This document shows positions 37,468 to 49,785 of a stretch of DNA of 64,000 nt, one piece after another (position 1 is the first letter of the stretch; each line of letters starts with the position of its first letter). This stretch comes from Onchocerca lupi (Eukaryota; Nematoda; Chromadorea; Rhabditida; Onchocercidae). The DNA is taken from the NCBI GenBank assembly GCA_028564675.1, contig JAOVVO010000137.1, positions 1-64,000 on the forward strand, given 5' to 3'. The translations under genes and the position numbers were made by a program. Under the pieces are notes generated by a model. The model ran no database searches, was not told the origin of the DNA, and was given only the letters and a program-made list of their open reading frames with translations.

Positions 37468-40319
37468 TTTTTAGAATTTTAATTTACAAAAATTCTTTCA
37501 GAGAATCGTTAAGCATCTCTTTTTGAATCATCATTTCAGGAGAGAAAGATAGAAGAACATTTGCCAACAAATAATATTATGAACTTCCAGTGACTCCACT
37601 AATCAATGATAAAACATCGTTCTCTTCAGTATTGATATGCGATAGCGTAGACAACAAGGACAGTTTGGTGTGATCTGCAGGAGCAGCATATTTTGAATGT
37701 CATTGAAAATGCAAATGTCATCTACAACAAAAGTTTATTGCTTCCAGTTGGTTCAATTTGAACACAAAGATCACACCACCAACCCAATCAATATTCTTTT
37801 CACATCAATGTTCTCTTTACCATCTTTCTAATTTTTTTTTTTTGTCGATAATTGCCCAATTTTTATCGTAAAACATCTTTTTTATGCTTCTCATCTTTTC
37901 AGTATTTAATGCTATATATTATATTGTCGAATCAAATTGAATTTTCCAAAAAAAAATTATTCCAGTTTTCCCCTTATTTTTTTTTCTTTTTTTTTTTTTT
38001 TTTTTTTTGTAAAAATATCGAAACAGGCATAAACTTTGTTTTTTAGTTCTATCATCTTTGAATTGTTTTTTTTTTCAAAATCGAACAAAAACATTAAAAT
38101 TTACTTTTGCTTTGTGTTTTTTTTTACATCAATGATGGTGTTAAAAAATTTGAATTTTAATTGGTATAACAGAAACGAAACCTTTCTTAACAAAGTTTTA
38201 TTGATAGATGGAAGAGTATTTTTTTCCTGTATAATCTAAGCAATTGTTGAAGAATATCCAAGATAATTTTGATCACTGGATTATTCTTCCTTTTGTGATA
38301 GTAGAGAAGAATATTCATCCTAGAATGTCGATTTGTTGATTCGTCGCTAAATTTACCTGTTGATCAGAGTTTTTGGCGGTAAATACATCAGTGTCAGTCA
38401 TGATTGTTGTATGCATTCATTGACTATTGTAGTTAAAGAAAAAAAGCAAAACCAATAAATTTTGACTTGCATTTTTGAAATTAAATTTTTAAAAGGCATA
38501 AAGAAACTGATGGTGAAAGAGATCAAATGTGCGGCACATTGAGTTTACATGATGGATCACAATTTTATGTTAGTATTGTTGAAAAATAACCGAAATATTC
38601 TCAGTACAAAAAATATTCTTAAATGATCAAAAATCTTTGTAGTATAGAAATATCTTTGTGTATTCAAACTTTGACCTTCACATTGTAATTAACATTTTGT
38701 AAACTGTGTTATGCTATGGTAACATGGAATAAACAAATTCCCTTTGCGCTATGAATTATCCCTTTTTGAGCTATAAGAATTTGTTGTACATTGGATTAAG
38801 TTTCATATTTAGTAAATAATTCCACTATAAAAAGATTTCTTATTTGCCATAAAACATCGTCTGGACCATTACAACGTTTCAATTCAATTTTTACCCTACA
38901 ATTCTTGCTTTGTTATCTTTTTACCATTAATATCCTATTTCAATCCTTTATTAAATCTTTATCAATTCCCTTACTTCAAATAATCCCTTATTATCTATAA
39001 AACTAATACTCTATTTCAAATCCTTTATCAAACCTTATCAATTCCTAACTTCAAATAACCCCTCCCTACTATCAATAAAGCAAATATTCAAGCTATCGAT
39101 TGTATCTTTTATATTCATCTATAAATTGTGTTGTAAAATAGTTGCGGCAATGAACTATGTCATCGCAAAGCCTTTATCACACAACAAATTCGTCTACATC
39201 AATCAATCTCTAATTTTTTCAAACAAGAAAAAATTTTCACAACAATTATAACATTTCTGATCACACAGGGAGATTTTGCAATGTTTTTTTCGTGCATGAT
39301 GAATATGGCATATTAACTGGAAAAAAAAAAAAAAACAAAATGGAAAAGCATGAAAGAAATTTCGGAAATAAACATAATAGATTAATTGGTCATGTCAATT
39401 TCATTTAAATCGTATTGTTATGCAAAGCAACTTCTGAAGGATAAATATCTTTTGGACGAGCCATTCATGGGCAAACGCATTTTCTAACGAATTATTTGCT
39501 CAATAATTGCCTAATAATCCATCAGTTTAACAAGCAACAAAGATTTAGCCATGAAAACGCAGCAATCTTGTTTTCATTCATTTCGTAGATTTATTCAAAA
39601 TCTCTGTCGATCTATGTCAATATAGCAAAAATGATTTTTTTCTCGCAGTAAATTACTGAGAAGGATGGATAGGTTGGTGAAATGAAAATTTACAGTATGC
39701 ATCGAATTAAACAAGTAGAAAAAAACAAAGTGAAACAAAGTGAGAAAGCTGATTTCTGTGAACTTATCTAAAGTATAAATAATTGTAAAATTCAGCTTCG
39801 CATGGCTTTAATATTTTAATTTTTAAGATGATAGATGATCGACAGATATAGTGACATGATATTTTGAAAATACATGACTTAAGACGAAAATCTCGATCTG
39901 ATGCACTGGAAGATTATATGGTCTTCAAAAATAAGTAGCTAATTAATTAATATCAACAATATCACATAAAATTCTCGAAAACTATGTATCATTTTGTTGA
40001 AATTTCATCGCAATCAAAAGGCTTCTTATTTGCGATGATTGGGTCTTTTTTGTCCATCAAGAAAAAGAGTGATTTAACAAGGATTTGATAGAATCACCTG
40101 CGTAAAATCAGTAAAGTCTAAAGCACGCAAAGTTCGTCAATTTCGTAAATTTAAAGCCCATAAAGTAAGTTTGGTTGTTCTCATTTTCACTCCGTACCTA
40201 TTAGGCATAGCATAAACGATTTGGTTCGTAGTCCAGCGGCATTGTCTGTTTAATTTCAAATTTGAAAAAATATCTGCTGGATAATCGGTGGTTTCTTTAA
40301 GAACGGTTGAAATTCAGCG
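37468..40319. other. divergent intergenic region, no gene seen
   Basis: Lies between the 5' ends of the dehydrogenase (-) and RPAC2 (+), so promoters of both are expected here. It contains poly-T stretches (37980-38008), a two-copy tandem duplication at 38930-39085 and no convincing exon. Confidence 0.5.
38930..39085. repeat. two-copy tandem duplication of about 77 bp
   Basis: 38930-39008 and 39009-39085 share 'ctatttcaa.tcctttat', 'tatcaattcc', 'acttcaaataa.cc' and 'tatcta/tatcaataaa' in the same order with roughly 80 percent identity by eye. Confidence 0.65.
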
Positions 40320-41442
40320 ATGACGAGTCTGTTGGATCCAGAGCGGAAAGTGGAAATTGTTGGTTAATTTTATATAATTTTGAAGTGATGTAGCAATGAT
40401 AAAGATGAATGGGTGATGGTAATCGGTCTTTTGGATTTGATAAGCTGAATATTATTATTTGCATAATATATGATCAATTCCATGCTGCCGTCATCTAGAA
40501 AATGAAATATTAATGACAAATTCTATTTTCTTAACGCGCAGAAATAATTCACTTTTATTACTTAAATCAGAATTTTGATTGAAGTAATTTTCAAATTTTT
40601 TGGTAATTCAGTGGAATATTTAAGTAGTTTTGAAGCTTTCCTGGAACTTTCTGTTTTCTTCACTACTTAGACATCTTTTCCAGTTAGATCCGGATTCTCT
40701 TCGATCAGATCCCTCGAATTTGACAGTAATATTGCATGAAGAGGATCATACTATTGGCAATTCGTTGAAACATATCCTGTGCAAAATGTATGTTTATTGT
40801 TATTTGTCCATTAACATTAAACTGCATTATATGTTTATAACATTGAATAAAGATAGATATTTACGACTAAAATAAAATATCTGACTGGAATGGAATTGCT
40901 GCTAATCTGAGCCTAGCATGTCTATCAGTTCATTTCAATTGTTGATAATGCACATGCCCATTGTAGAGATAAATAATAGTCATTATTTTAATTTGTATTA
41001 TCATTAATTCCCTCTCCTAGTCATTGTGGTCATTTATTTGTCTTTGCTTTGACTTAATTGTTCAGTCAAATCTTTTGATCAGTCTTACTCTAAAAAAATG
41101 AACACTATAAAAAGTAGACATGGTATATAAATAATTTCTTGAATATTTCGAACTGACTGCAACCGAGAAGAAGAGCCGAACATTGATTTTCTGGAAAAAT
41201 ATTCTTCAAAATTTTTAAAATATTGTTAAGGAAATATTTTTAGGCAGGATGTCGAGTTTTGCGGCTATAATGTACCCCATCCTCTGGAGGATAAAATCCT
41301 AATCCGTTTACAAACGAAACCTGGCGTAGTAGCAGCGGATGTGCTCATGAAAGGCTTTGAAGAATTGGAAAGTATTTTTGCTTCAATAAGGCAAAAATTT
41401 GATAGTTCTTATGCGTCATATTCGACGAGTGCTACTGATTAG
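40320..41442 (+). CDS. RNA polymerase I and III subunit RPAC2
   Basis: RPB11-like subunit which pairs with RPAC1 to nucleate assembly of RNA polymerases I and III in the nucleus. Exons 40320-40358, 40684-40787 and 41244-41442 give 113 residues. The hallmark is LTVILHEEDHTIGNSLKHIL followed by VEFCGYNVPHP, as in animal RPAC2; the C-terminal helix is FEELESIFASIRQKF. The first exon encodes MTSLLDPERKVEI. With the donor at ATT/GTTGGT the distance from ERK to LHEEDH equals that of the human protein, and the ATG sits two bases behind the acceptor-like aaattcag, supporting this start and leader addition. A longer open frame starting at 40630 is intronic. Gamma-tubulin follows 660 bp downstream on the same strand. 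Confidence 0.93.
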
Positions 41443-41581
41443 GACAAATCCAAATTTTGAGAAATGAAATGTTAATCTTTTGCAAAAAAAATTAGTAATT
41501 CGTATATGCCAACTTACTATTATGTTTCCTTAGTTATTTGCATAAGATAAGAAATTTTTTAGCAATTCTTTATTTCTATAA

Positions 41582-41609
41582 TAATATGTATTTAAAAAAT
41601 ACATATTAT
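41582..41609. repeat. AT-rich palindrome
   Basis: taatatgtattt and its complement aaatacatatta flank a very short centre, and the 'ataatatgta' phrase repeats once more to the right. Low complexity makes significance uncertain. Confidence 0.4.
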
Positions 41610-41732
41610 AATAATATGTATTAAGAGTTTGTTTTTCGGAAAAAAAGTGATTTACATTTCCGCATTAATATATATGTTTTATAGCCTTTTGTTTTATCTA
41701 TAATATTTTCTATTTGATATGATCATGTGACT

Positions 41733-41764
41733 ACATGATCCAGAAAATCTTTTCTGGATCATGT
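41733..41764. repeat. perfect 15-bp-stem hairpin with 2-nt loop
   Basis: acatgatccagaaaa is followed by tc and its exact reverse complement ttttctggatcatgt. It lies about 290 bp after the RPAC2 stop. The sequence is mixed rather than simple AT, so chance is unlikely. It could be a 3'-end structure or an insertion-element footprint. Confidence 0.7.
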
Positions 41765-42102
41765 CTATAAGAAACTGACCAAATTTTTGGGATAGGAACA
41801 TTTCGATTGTAAAATAAAACATATTTTTCATTTGGTTTCTTCTTTATCGTTCTTAATGCAATTTTTGCTTTTAAATATTTCATATTTCACAGTCAAGCAT
41901 ATCTGAAAAACATTGAAGTAAAGTAAAATTATTTCGATTTCTGGATAATAAATGGAGTAAATAATTTGATGTACTCAGAATTTTAATCTATTCGAAATAA
42001 AATGTTAAGAATTGGAAAAGTACGCAATGACTGATTGATGTTTTGATTGATCAGAAGAAATCGATATGAAAAGCAAATTCAATTTTTTGTTTCATGCTAG
42101 AT

Positions 42103-45096
42103 ATGCCGAGTGAAATAATCGCTATACAATTCGGTCAATGTGGAAATCAAATAGGTGATGCATTTTGGCGTGCACTATGCGCCGAGCATGGTATTGCATC
42201 GAATGGTGAACCTATACAAAGTGATCTTGATGCGAAGGATTTGAAGCGTGTTTTTTTCTATCAGGTATGTCTATGATCAGATATTACAAGTCTGCAAACT
42301 TTATTGCAGTAAATCTTTTCCTTTATTCAAAGTCTTATGATTCTGCTTAGAATGCCTTCTTTTTTCTCTCAAGAAAATTATATGTTAATCCTACTTTGGA
42401 AGCAATTTCACGATTTTGGTCTTTGATGAAGAGTTACGTTGAAGTTCATCTTATATTGATGATGATAGGCAGACGATGAGCGTTATGTACCGCGTGCTGT
42501 TTTGGTGGATTTGGAACCACGTGTTATCAATGGTATCATCACTTCTGATTATCGTACATTATATAACATGGAGAATATCTTTATGTCAAAAAGTGGTGGC
42601 GGTGCAGGAAATAATTTCGCTAGTGGCTACAAGCAAGGAAGGTAAGATTTCTTTGTTTTCTGAAGAGAATACTAAAAACTTTAGAGTGCAGCTGCAAATA
42701 TGCTTTTTTTAGTTCATCCTAAATTTTTGGTTAGGAAAGTTAGCAGTGTTTTTCAGTTCGTTTAAAAAACTACTTGCCTTATATATCCACTTTTTTTTTT
42801 CTTCTGGAGCGCATTTTAATTAGTTCGGCAATTGTTTTATAATTATAATAAAATATGCTGTATTTTTGAAATAAATTATACAGAAATGGAGAATTACCTG
42901 TTTGAATTGTACTGTTTGAATTCAATATCTTGAGTTGAGGAATTTGTAGAAACATGGTAATTCATTTATCTGAGTTTCTGATTAAGAAAAGATGGCATCA
43001 TAGTTTTGATTGTATAAAACAGAATGTTGTAAGGGAAGCACAAGAAGCGTTGTTTGATATTCTTGAACGAGAAGCTGAAAACAGTGACTATCTGGAAGGA
43101 TTCATGCTATGTCATGCTATAGCTGGTGGCACTGGCTCAGGAATGGGATCTCATGCGCTGGAAAAAATAAGTGATAGGTTAAATTATCTTCTATTTGACA
43201 GTAAAGAAGACGTATTAGCACTGCAGTTAATGATATAAAAACTTTTCGTGAAAAATAATAAAGTTCGGTTTATATTTTTTGTGAAATTTGCAGATTTCCT
43301 AAGAAATTAGTTCAGACCTACTCAGTTTTCCCCGTGATGAGAAAAGGTGAAGCGAGTGATGTAGTAGTACAACCATATAATTCTATTTTGACATTGGCTC
43401 GATTGATTGAACATCCAAATTGTGTAGTTGTTTTGGATAATACAGCTCTTCACCGAATTGCGAGTGAAAATGCACCGGATAGTAATTCATCATTTTCTCA
43501 CATAAATTCAATGGTAAATCACTAGAAAATATGGAATTGCTTAATCTTGTAATTTTATAGCCTTAATGATAATTCTTTTTTAAACAAATTGATTTTCAAT
43601 CTTTTTTGCCTGTAACATCATGAAAATGCCTTGTATCATTTTCAGTATGAATCATTTTTTTTATCAGCATTAATTCATATTATGGCTACAGATAAAGATT
43701 TTGAAATTTAAATCTAAACAGGTTTCCCGAATTATGTGTGCATCAACAGCAACGCTGCGGTTTCCTGGTGCAATGAACACTCGATTAATCAATCTAATTG
43801 CACCTTTGGCTGCATACCCACCAATGCGTTTCATCCAGACAGGTTGTTTTTATGTGCATAGTTTGTAGCCTATTTGTAATTCATCATTTATTTTTATATT
43901 TCATCAGAATTTTTCGATTTCAGTCTCTCCTCGTGTTTTACATGTTTTACTCTATGCGAGCCTTTAAGAATTCGTTGATGTATTCTTTGTTTGGTTTGCA
44001 GGAAATTTTTTTGGTCCTAAACAACGAGCAATTATTATCATGTGACATACTGACTTGAGGAAAATCAGTGGATTTGTGTTTGAGAAAATTGCTATTTTGA
44101 TCTTGTATTTCTCTTTAGGTTTCACACCACTTCGCGAAGGTGATACTACAGTGATGAAAACTTCAGTTGGTGATGTACTTCGGCGTTTGCTGCAGCCAAA
44201 AAGTATGATGAGCAGCGCTATAATGGAAAAAGGAATTGATCATTGTATGTTATCCGCCTTGGCTATTCTACAGGGTAGAATTGATCCGACTGAAATTTAT
44301 TCATCATTGGCAAAGATTAAAGAAAGACGTGATATAAAGTAAGCTCAGTTTAGGCTTTTGCTCTTCCGCATCAAATACTGCCTTACTGAATAAACGAACA
44401 TTATTTTAAGAATTCATATGTTACTAGCCTCTAACTCACTGCTTTGAATAGGGTATCTTAATAATCCCAGTTAATTTTACCCAGCACTTTTTTTAAGAAA
44501 TGAGGTATACAGAAAAAGCATGTGATATTTCAGGTTTGCACCGTGGGGTTCAGGTTCACTAAATATAACTCAGTGTCGTCGTTCGCCCTACTTACCGATG
44601 ACAAATCGAGTTTCCGGATTGATGCTTTGCAATCACACGAATGCAGCAAGTATTTTTCAAGAAAGCTTAAATCAGTGCGAAACGCTTCTCAAAAAGAAGG
44701 CATATTTGGATCAGTTCTTGAAAGTAAGAATTGTTTTTTGAACAAATCGCAAAAACTTTTTATTTTCTTATTTTATTAGGGAAAATCGACTGTTATGCAC
44801 GTTTTTAATGATGAGTGATATAACTGGAGTTTCCAAATTCGCTCGCCTGGAATTTCTTCTTTGATCTTTTTCATTTTCAGATATTAGAAAATTTTGTTTT
44901 TGGAATGAAAAGCAACGTATTTGGAATAAGGATCGTTGCAAGTTAATTAGTGATGTATTGCTTTCATAAGACAAAAATGGGTTTTCAGGAAGATTCGGAT
45001 ATTATGGATATGCTGACTGATGCTGTTGAACGTGTCAGAGAAACCGTACAAACTTACAGAAATGCCACGAAACCCGATTTCATAGAAATAAATTGA
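42103..45096 (+). CDS. tbg-1: gamma-tubulin
   Basis: Nucleates microtubules as the core of gamma-tubulin complexes at centrosomes. Exons 42103-42264, 42469-42641, 43034-43177, 43294-43513, 43722-43842, 44119-44338, 44534-44723 and 44989-45096 close to 445 residues (human TUBG1 has 451). The N-terminus is MPSEIIAIQFGQCGNQIG. The tubulin signature GGTGSGMGS binds GTP phosphates. ADDERYVPRAVLVDLEPRVI, RFPGAMNTRLINLIAPLAAY and FAPWGSGSLNITQCRR are gamma-type segments. Start: the second of two ATGs (42103) is chosen because ctag/at immediately precedes it, as for leader addition. Exon 3 begins at G43034 because only that acceptor keeps both frame and family length. The C-terminus lacks the acidic tail of alpha- and beta-tubulin, as expected. 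Confidence 0.96.
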
Positions 45097-46828
45097 ATGA
45101 TTTTCCATTGTCATCAGGATTTTTATCAGGAATTGAGGCTCTTTTGAAACTAATCAATCACTGAGATGAAAGGAAGGACGAATAGAAAAAAGATAGAAAT
45201 GGTATATACTTATTTCTTTTACATAACCTTCTTCTTGTTATTGTGATAATTTTCATATAATAATAAGATTTAGAAGCTATGTATGATATTTTTACAAACT
45301 TATAGCTTCCATTGGAAAGAGTTCAGTCCTTTCCTTTTTTTTTGACTGAATCAGTTTGCTCAGAACTGTACAATATCTTTCTTTTTTTCTCCTCGTTTTG
45401 TAAGAAATGATTTCTGTATGACATAAAAATCATGCACATTTTGATTAATATAGTTCAGATTTTATAATGATTATGTACAGAATTATGCTTTTTTTTTTTT
45501 TTTTTTTGAGTTTCAATGCTATTAGATAAAAAGATCTCCAAGTGCCTTTGGATTGTTACTTGTTTGTTTTTTAAATTGCTACCATATCTCTTAATTTTTC
45601 TCAGAAATGGTCATTAAAAAATAATTTTTTTTTGTATGTTTACATAAAGCTCATCGCTTTTGCTATATTTGGTCACCAGAATTCTGAATCCAGAATTTGG
45701 TTGATATATGCGCATTTTAAAGATTTTAAAACATTTCTGCTAAGACTATTTTCACTAATCATCGTGTCTCATTATTTTCTGACAGGGGTACGATCTTTTA
45801 AAAATTTAGCTTTTTATAGCCGATGCTGAACAATAATTAGCTTCAAATTCGCATTAGCAATTTCTGCAATTCATTTTCTCTTTATTTTTTTCAGAAATAA
45901 AAGATGGAAATAGTTGTAACATTAACCGATTCATATCTTGATATAATTAATAAAATGATTCAGGAGCTGATTGTTGCCAAATTTCTTTTTTCGATTTTTT
46001 CTCCACTTAATGGTGGACTACAACAAAGCAAATATATAGAGGATGAGGAAATAGATTTCGTACAGTTCAAATAATTTTTCGCTCCGATGCCAATCATCAT
46101 AATTATTTGATCATCTAGTATAATCTTTTAATAATAATGCCAAGACTTCACGTCGGATGTTGCTATATGGGAGGAGCATGTGAGATGTAGTAAGATTAAA
46201 ATATTGATTGGATCAGGAATGATTTGGATTGCTCGTTACAGTCCAAATGTATTTAAAAAATCTAAGTTGGAAATTTATAGTAAGTTAATCCCTCACTACT
46301 GGGTTTTTTTTTTTTTTTTTTTGATCCACTTGAATAGCTAATGCGTGCTATATCTTCTCTCCTCATCTACAATTCTAGAATTAATGATAACTGGATATTG
46401 TTGATTCACCTGATTTCCGGTGTTCGTGGTATTTCTGCATTGATTTTCGGATCTTCCGAAAAAAAAATATATTTCCCATTGATTTTGAAACACTTACAAA
46501 TACCGAACAAATCGAATGTGGATGTACTGAAAAGTTTAGTGAATGTGAATATAATCTTTACTTTTCGTGAATCAAAACTGGCAATCTTCGCGCAAATTCA
46601 ATGTGGATTGATTCCGAGAAGAAATTTTAGTATTTTAGAAATCAAATAAATGCATCAAATCCACTTGTTGATTAAAATGATCATGTTTTTTAAGAAAGTG
46701 AGGGACCGATTTTTGAAAACTTCCAAGGAATATGAAACAGTTATTCTCTCCTAATCTCTCTCGTTTCTTTTTTTTTTTTAGAAACATTTGCGTAAACAAG
46801 AACTTTGGAATAAAATGAGGGAAAGTTG
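45097..46828. other. spacer after gamma-tubulin, one possible small ORF
   Basis: Convergent spacer between gamma-tubulin (+) and the small membrane protein gene (-). Apart from the ORF at 45904-46074, the open frames at 45632-45829 and 46341-46649 show no motif, splice context or codon pattern that would support a gene. T-tracts occur near 45487-45508 and 46304-46322. Confidence 0.4.
45904..46074 (+). CDS. possible 56-residue small protein
   Basis: An uninterrupted ATG-to-TAA frame of 56 residues, MEIVVTLTDSYLDIINKMI followed by a hydrophobic stretch (LIVAKFLFSIFSP) and an acidic tail (KYIEDEEIDFVQFK). The ATG lies nine bases behind a good acceptor, ttatttttttcag, without an upstream donor assigned, which would suit leader trans-splicing. 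Composition looks protein-like: a helical start, one possible membrane-touching segment and a charged end. I do not recognise a family. The frame is short enough to arise by chance in AT-rich DNA, and the acceptor could instead belong to an unseen exon pair. Confidence 0.35.
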   Translation: MEIVVTLTDSYLDIINKMIQELIVAKFLFSIFSPLNGGLQQSKYIEDEEIDFVQFK

Positions 46829-48695
46829 TTACCCAAAAGAATTAAGCATATTAGAGACATTAAACAGCGCTTTTAAAGCTCTTGTCAATTTCTCGCCATG
46901 TAAACGGTACCAATCTCCGGTTGACATTCCCACAACAAATGCCAAGATGCCCAAAAAAACTTGTTCCATTTCTGCACTTCGCATTGCATGCCACACAAAA
47001 CAGTTTAGTAATAGACTGTATTTCAGGAATTACTGTTTAAAGAGAGCTTGCAAAAGAATATCTCAATTTGAATTTCAAATTTAGACATTTAACTATTTTG
47101 AACATTTCTTGTATATAACACTAATCTCCAAAGAATAAATGAATATGCTTTTTTTCATAAGCAATGTTATATGAAAAATTCTAGAAAGCAAAACTAACCA
47201 AATAAATCCTAAACTAAGAAGTACTGCCACTGTTGCAAGAAATCGAGTTTGCACAATTTGTTTTTTCCTGGAAAACTTGATGAATTCTTCCTTTTATTCA
47301 GAAAAAAATTTGGTTTGGTTTAGACTTCAAATGCTCATATCTTAGGTAGATATGTAACAAGTTTTTAGACATAATTATCCGTGAAAAATTATGTTCCACA
47401 GGAAAAAAGAACTACATGCAACGCGAGACCTGGATAATGTTAAAACGCGATGTGAAATGTACATTTAGAAGGAAAACAAAAAAACCTCGTTACATTATGT
47501 TCCGATACAGTGGCTAATAGAAGTTTTAAGTATTTAAAACGCATTGTAAAAGAAGCCATAAAATCTTATAACATTCTAATGAAAACTTATGCTAAATTCC
47601 AATAATCTTCAAATTTCTTTCCCGTTAGTTTAAGAATTTGTACTACTGTTATCAGCAGAAGGCGGATTTACTGAATTATAGAACAATGGTAGTATAAGTT
47701 TAAATGTCGCTCCAGCTTACATAACTGTTACTGATGCCGACGATTTGCTTCGTATATCTGGTTCAGAAGCTACTCCTTCAAGAACTGCTTCCTCTGATGT
47801 CGTCAAGTTTAGCTTCACATGGCCACTAAATTTATATCAATCTTAATTTATAAACTGTTAGGCGCAAAACATATTTTAAAATTAGAGTAATAATTTTATA
47901 ATCTGCAAATATCTATTTTTGAAACGATGATTCCAATACTGAATACCGGTTAAAATTGCTTAATCACACATGACTTCATTTGGTAATAAATTTCTCATGA
48001 CTGCGATTAAAACGGATTGCTCCTCCAATTTGTGCGAACTTTAAAAAGAATGGCTTTGTTTGTCGGAAAAATCCGAAATTAATGTAAACAAGAAGTATTA
48101 AAGGTTAAGAAGTGCGTATTTCAAATAGACCAACAAGTCGATAAATATGTTTCCCGCCAAATTATTCAGATTATCAGGAAATATTTACAGACAAACAAAG
48201 CGAGGTCGACCAATCATGAGGCGACACGTTGGCGATCAGGAGAAAAGAAGGGATTTAGAAAGGACTTAAGGGGTTCTGATTTGAAGCAGAATCAGTTTTT
48301 TCACAACAATTTTTTTCTACCGACGCGACGCAACAATCTGCAATCAAGGACACTATTCTTATCTACTAATAACAAAGAAAGAATAATCCAGTGATCAATT
48401 AGCTTGGATATTCCCTAGTAATTGTTTGTATTGTACAGGAAGGACCACTCTTCTTTTTTTCAGTAAAACCCTTTTACAGAAGAATTCGTTTCTGTTACAT
48501 CAACTCAATAAAATACACTTTTCTCATATTGCCTATACAATGAGTCATTCTAGAAATGTATGTGAAAATGATATGTGGAAGTCATCCTTAATACATATAA
48601 TATTACCTATCCGGGAACTCATAAGCCGGAATTTCCCATTCATTTTTCACATAAGCAGTGGCTATTGCTTTACCAACCTTTTCGTTTTTCGCCAT
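46829..48695 (-). CDS. unrecognised small membrane protein, two spans
   Basis: Four exons that I assembled on the minus strand, 48607-48695, 47721-47825, 47199-47267 and 46829-47015, join in phase at every GT-AG junction and give 149 residues. The N-terminal half is soluble and charged (MAKNEKVGKAIATAYVKNEW, LTTSEEAVLEGVASEPDIRS). Two hydrophobic segments follow, about TRFLATVAVLLSLGFIWCLL and EQVFLGILAFVVGMSTGDW, then a short basic tail. A two-span hairpin after a soluble N-terminus vaguely recalls the TMEM134/TMEM230 (DUF872) group, but key residues do not clearly match, so no family is assigned. The gene converges with gamma-tubulin and diverges from USP14. Plus-strand open frames over the same DNA (46788-47084, 48426-48737) are shadows. 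Confidence 0.6.
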
Positions 48696-49785
48696 AGTAA
48701 ACAATGCATTCTCTTCGAAGTTATCGTTATATTTTAAATTGTTAAATTTGATCGAAAAATTTACATATCTTCAAGAATTATCATAGAAATTCTGGGATTT
48801 CTAAGTAATCATTATTTCTAATCTTTCAAGTTACATTCCAGGTGTAGCTAAGCCTAAATTTAGTTTGAATATTCTGATATATTTAAGTAAACAAACTAAT
48901 GTAGTCAAAGGAGAATAGTCTTTGTTTTCCGACTTAAATGTATCTCCCGAGAGCTTCATCATCATTAAAAGTCTGCAGTTCAAATTTATTCAATATTTGA
49001 TTGTTTCAAATCCTGTATGCGCTTTTATATTCTTTTTCTGAAAATCTTCATCTAACAAAATCAAAATGCTGAAATGGAATGAAATCCCAATTTTATTATT
49101 TCCCCATCTAATTTCATAATTTTTAATCTGAACTATTCCGACGACATGCTTGTCTCTGAAAATATGCAATTATGAAATTATTTCAACATATCCCCTTTTT
49201 TTTGGCTATTCGTGCCCGGCTCCTGTGAGGTTATTGCAAAATGACTCGGTGTGAACGTCATTTCGTCAGTTGTCCTTACGTGACCTATTTTGTCGGCAAG
49301 TTGTTGTAACTTAGTACCATGGGTTTTCTGCTCCCACATTTCACTTCTACAACTTAAAACTATTCAATTTTACACTTTTGCTTTCGTTTGCCTGATTTTT
49401 CCCAAATAAAATGAAAGCATTTCCAAATTAAGATACATCATAACTTTTATCGTCATTTAATTCCAAGCATATAATTTCAAAAGTTTCTTCAAGATCTTTA
49501 TATTCTTGGTGATAATCCGGAATAGGATTAAATTAATCACAGATTAGATGGCTAATAATTACTTCTGCAATAGTTTCCTATTTATTATTGGTTTCTTGAC
49601 AGCGATATGTTTCAGCTTTCCGATAAAATATGTTTTCTCTTCTGACAATTTTTGGATAGCTCTATATTTTAATTTGCTTTTTTAATGAATATTATATGGT
49701 TTATCAGTTAATTATGCTTCCACATCTTATTCAGCTATCACTTTACCACCCTATCAATCCTTTTTTTTTTTTTTGAGGTAAAACG
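48696..49785. other. divergent promoter region
   Basis: Separates the 5' ends of the small membrane protein (-) and USP14 (+). Less AT-biased patches occur near 49210-49340. No exon was recognised. The USP14 ATG is preceded by tttttttttgag, an acceptor-like site. Confidence 0.45.

Larger units (their letters stand above)
41443..42102. other. intergenic spacer with two palindromes
   Basis: Short AT-rich gap between RPAC2 and gamma-tubulin, both on the plus strand. It contains hairpins at 41582-41609 and 41733-41764 and no coding signal. Confidence 0.5.

Noticed and set aside
46341..46649. Plus-strand open frame of 102 codons
   Set aside because: No recognisable motif, no splice context, composition typical of AT-rich chance frames; it lies in a spacer between convergent genes.
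46788..47084. Plus-strand open frame of 98 codons
   Set aside because: Antisense to the last exon (46829-47015) of the small membrane protein.
48426..48737. Plus-strand open frame of 103 codons
   Set aside because: Antisense to a better-supported minus-strand exon (48607-48695) that joins in phase with three others.
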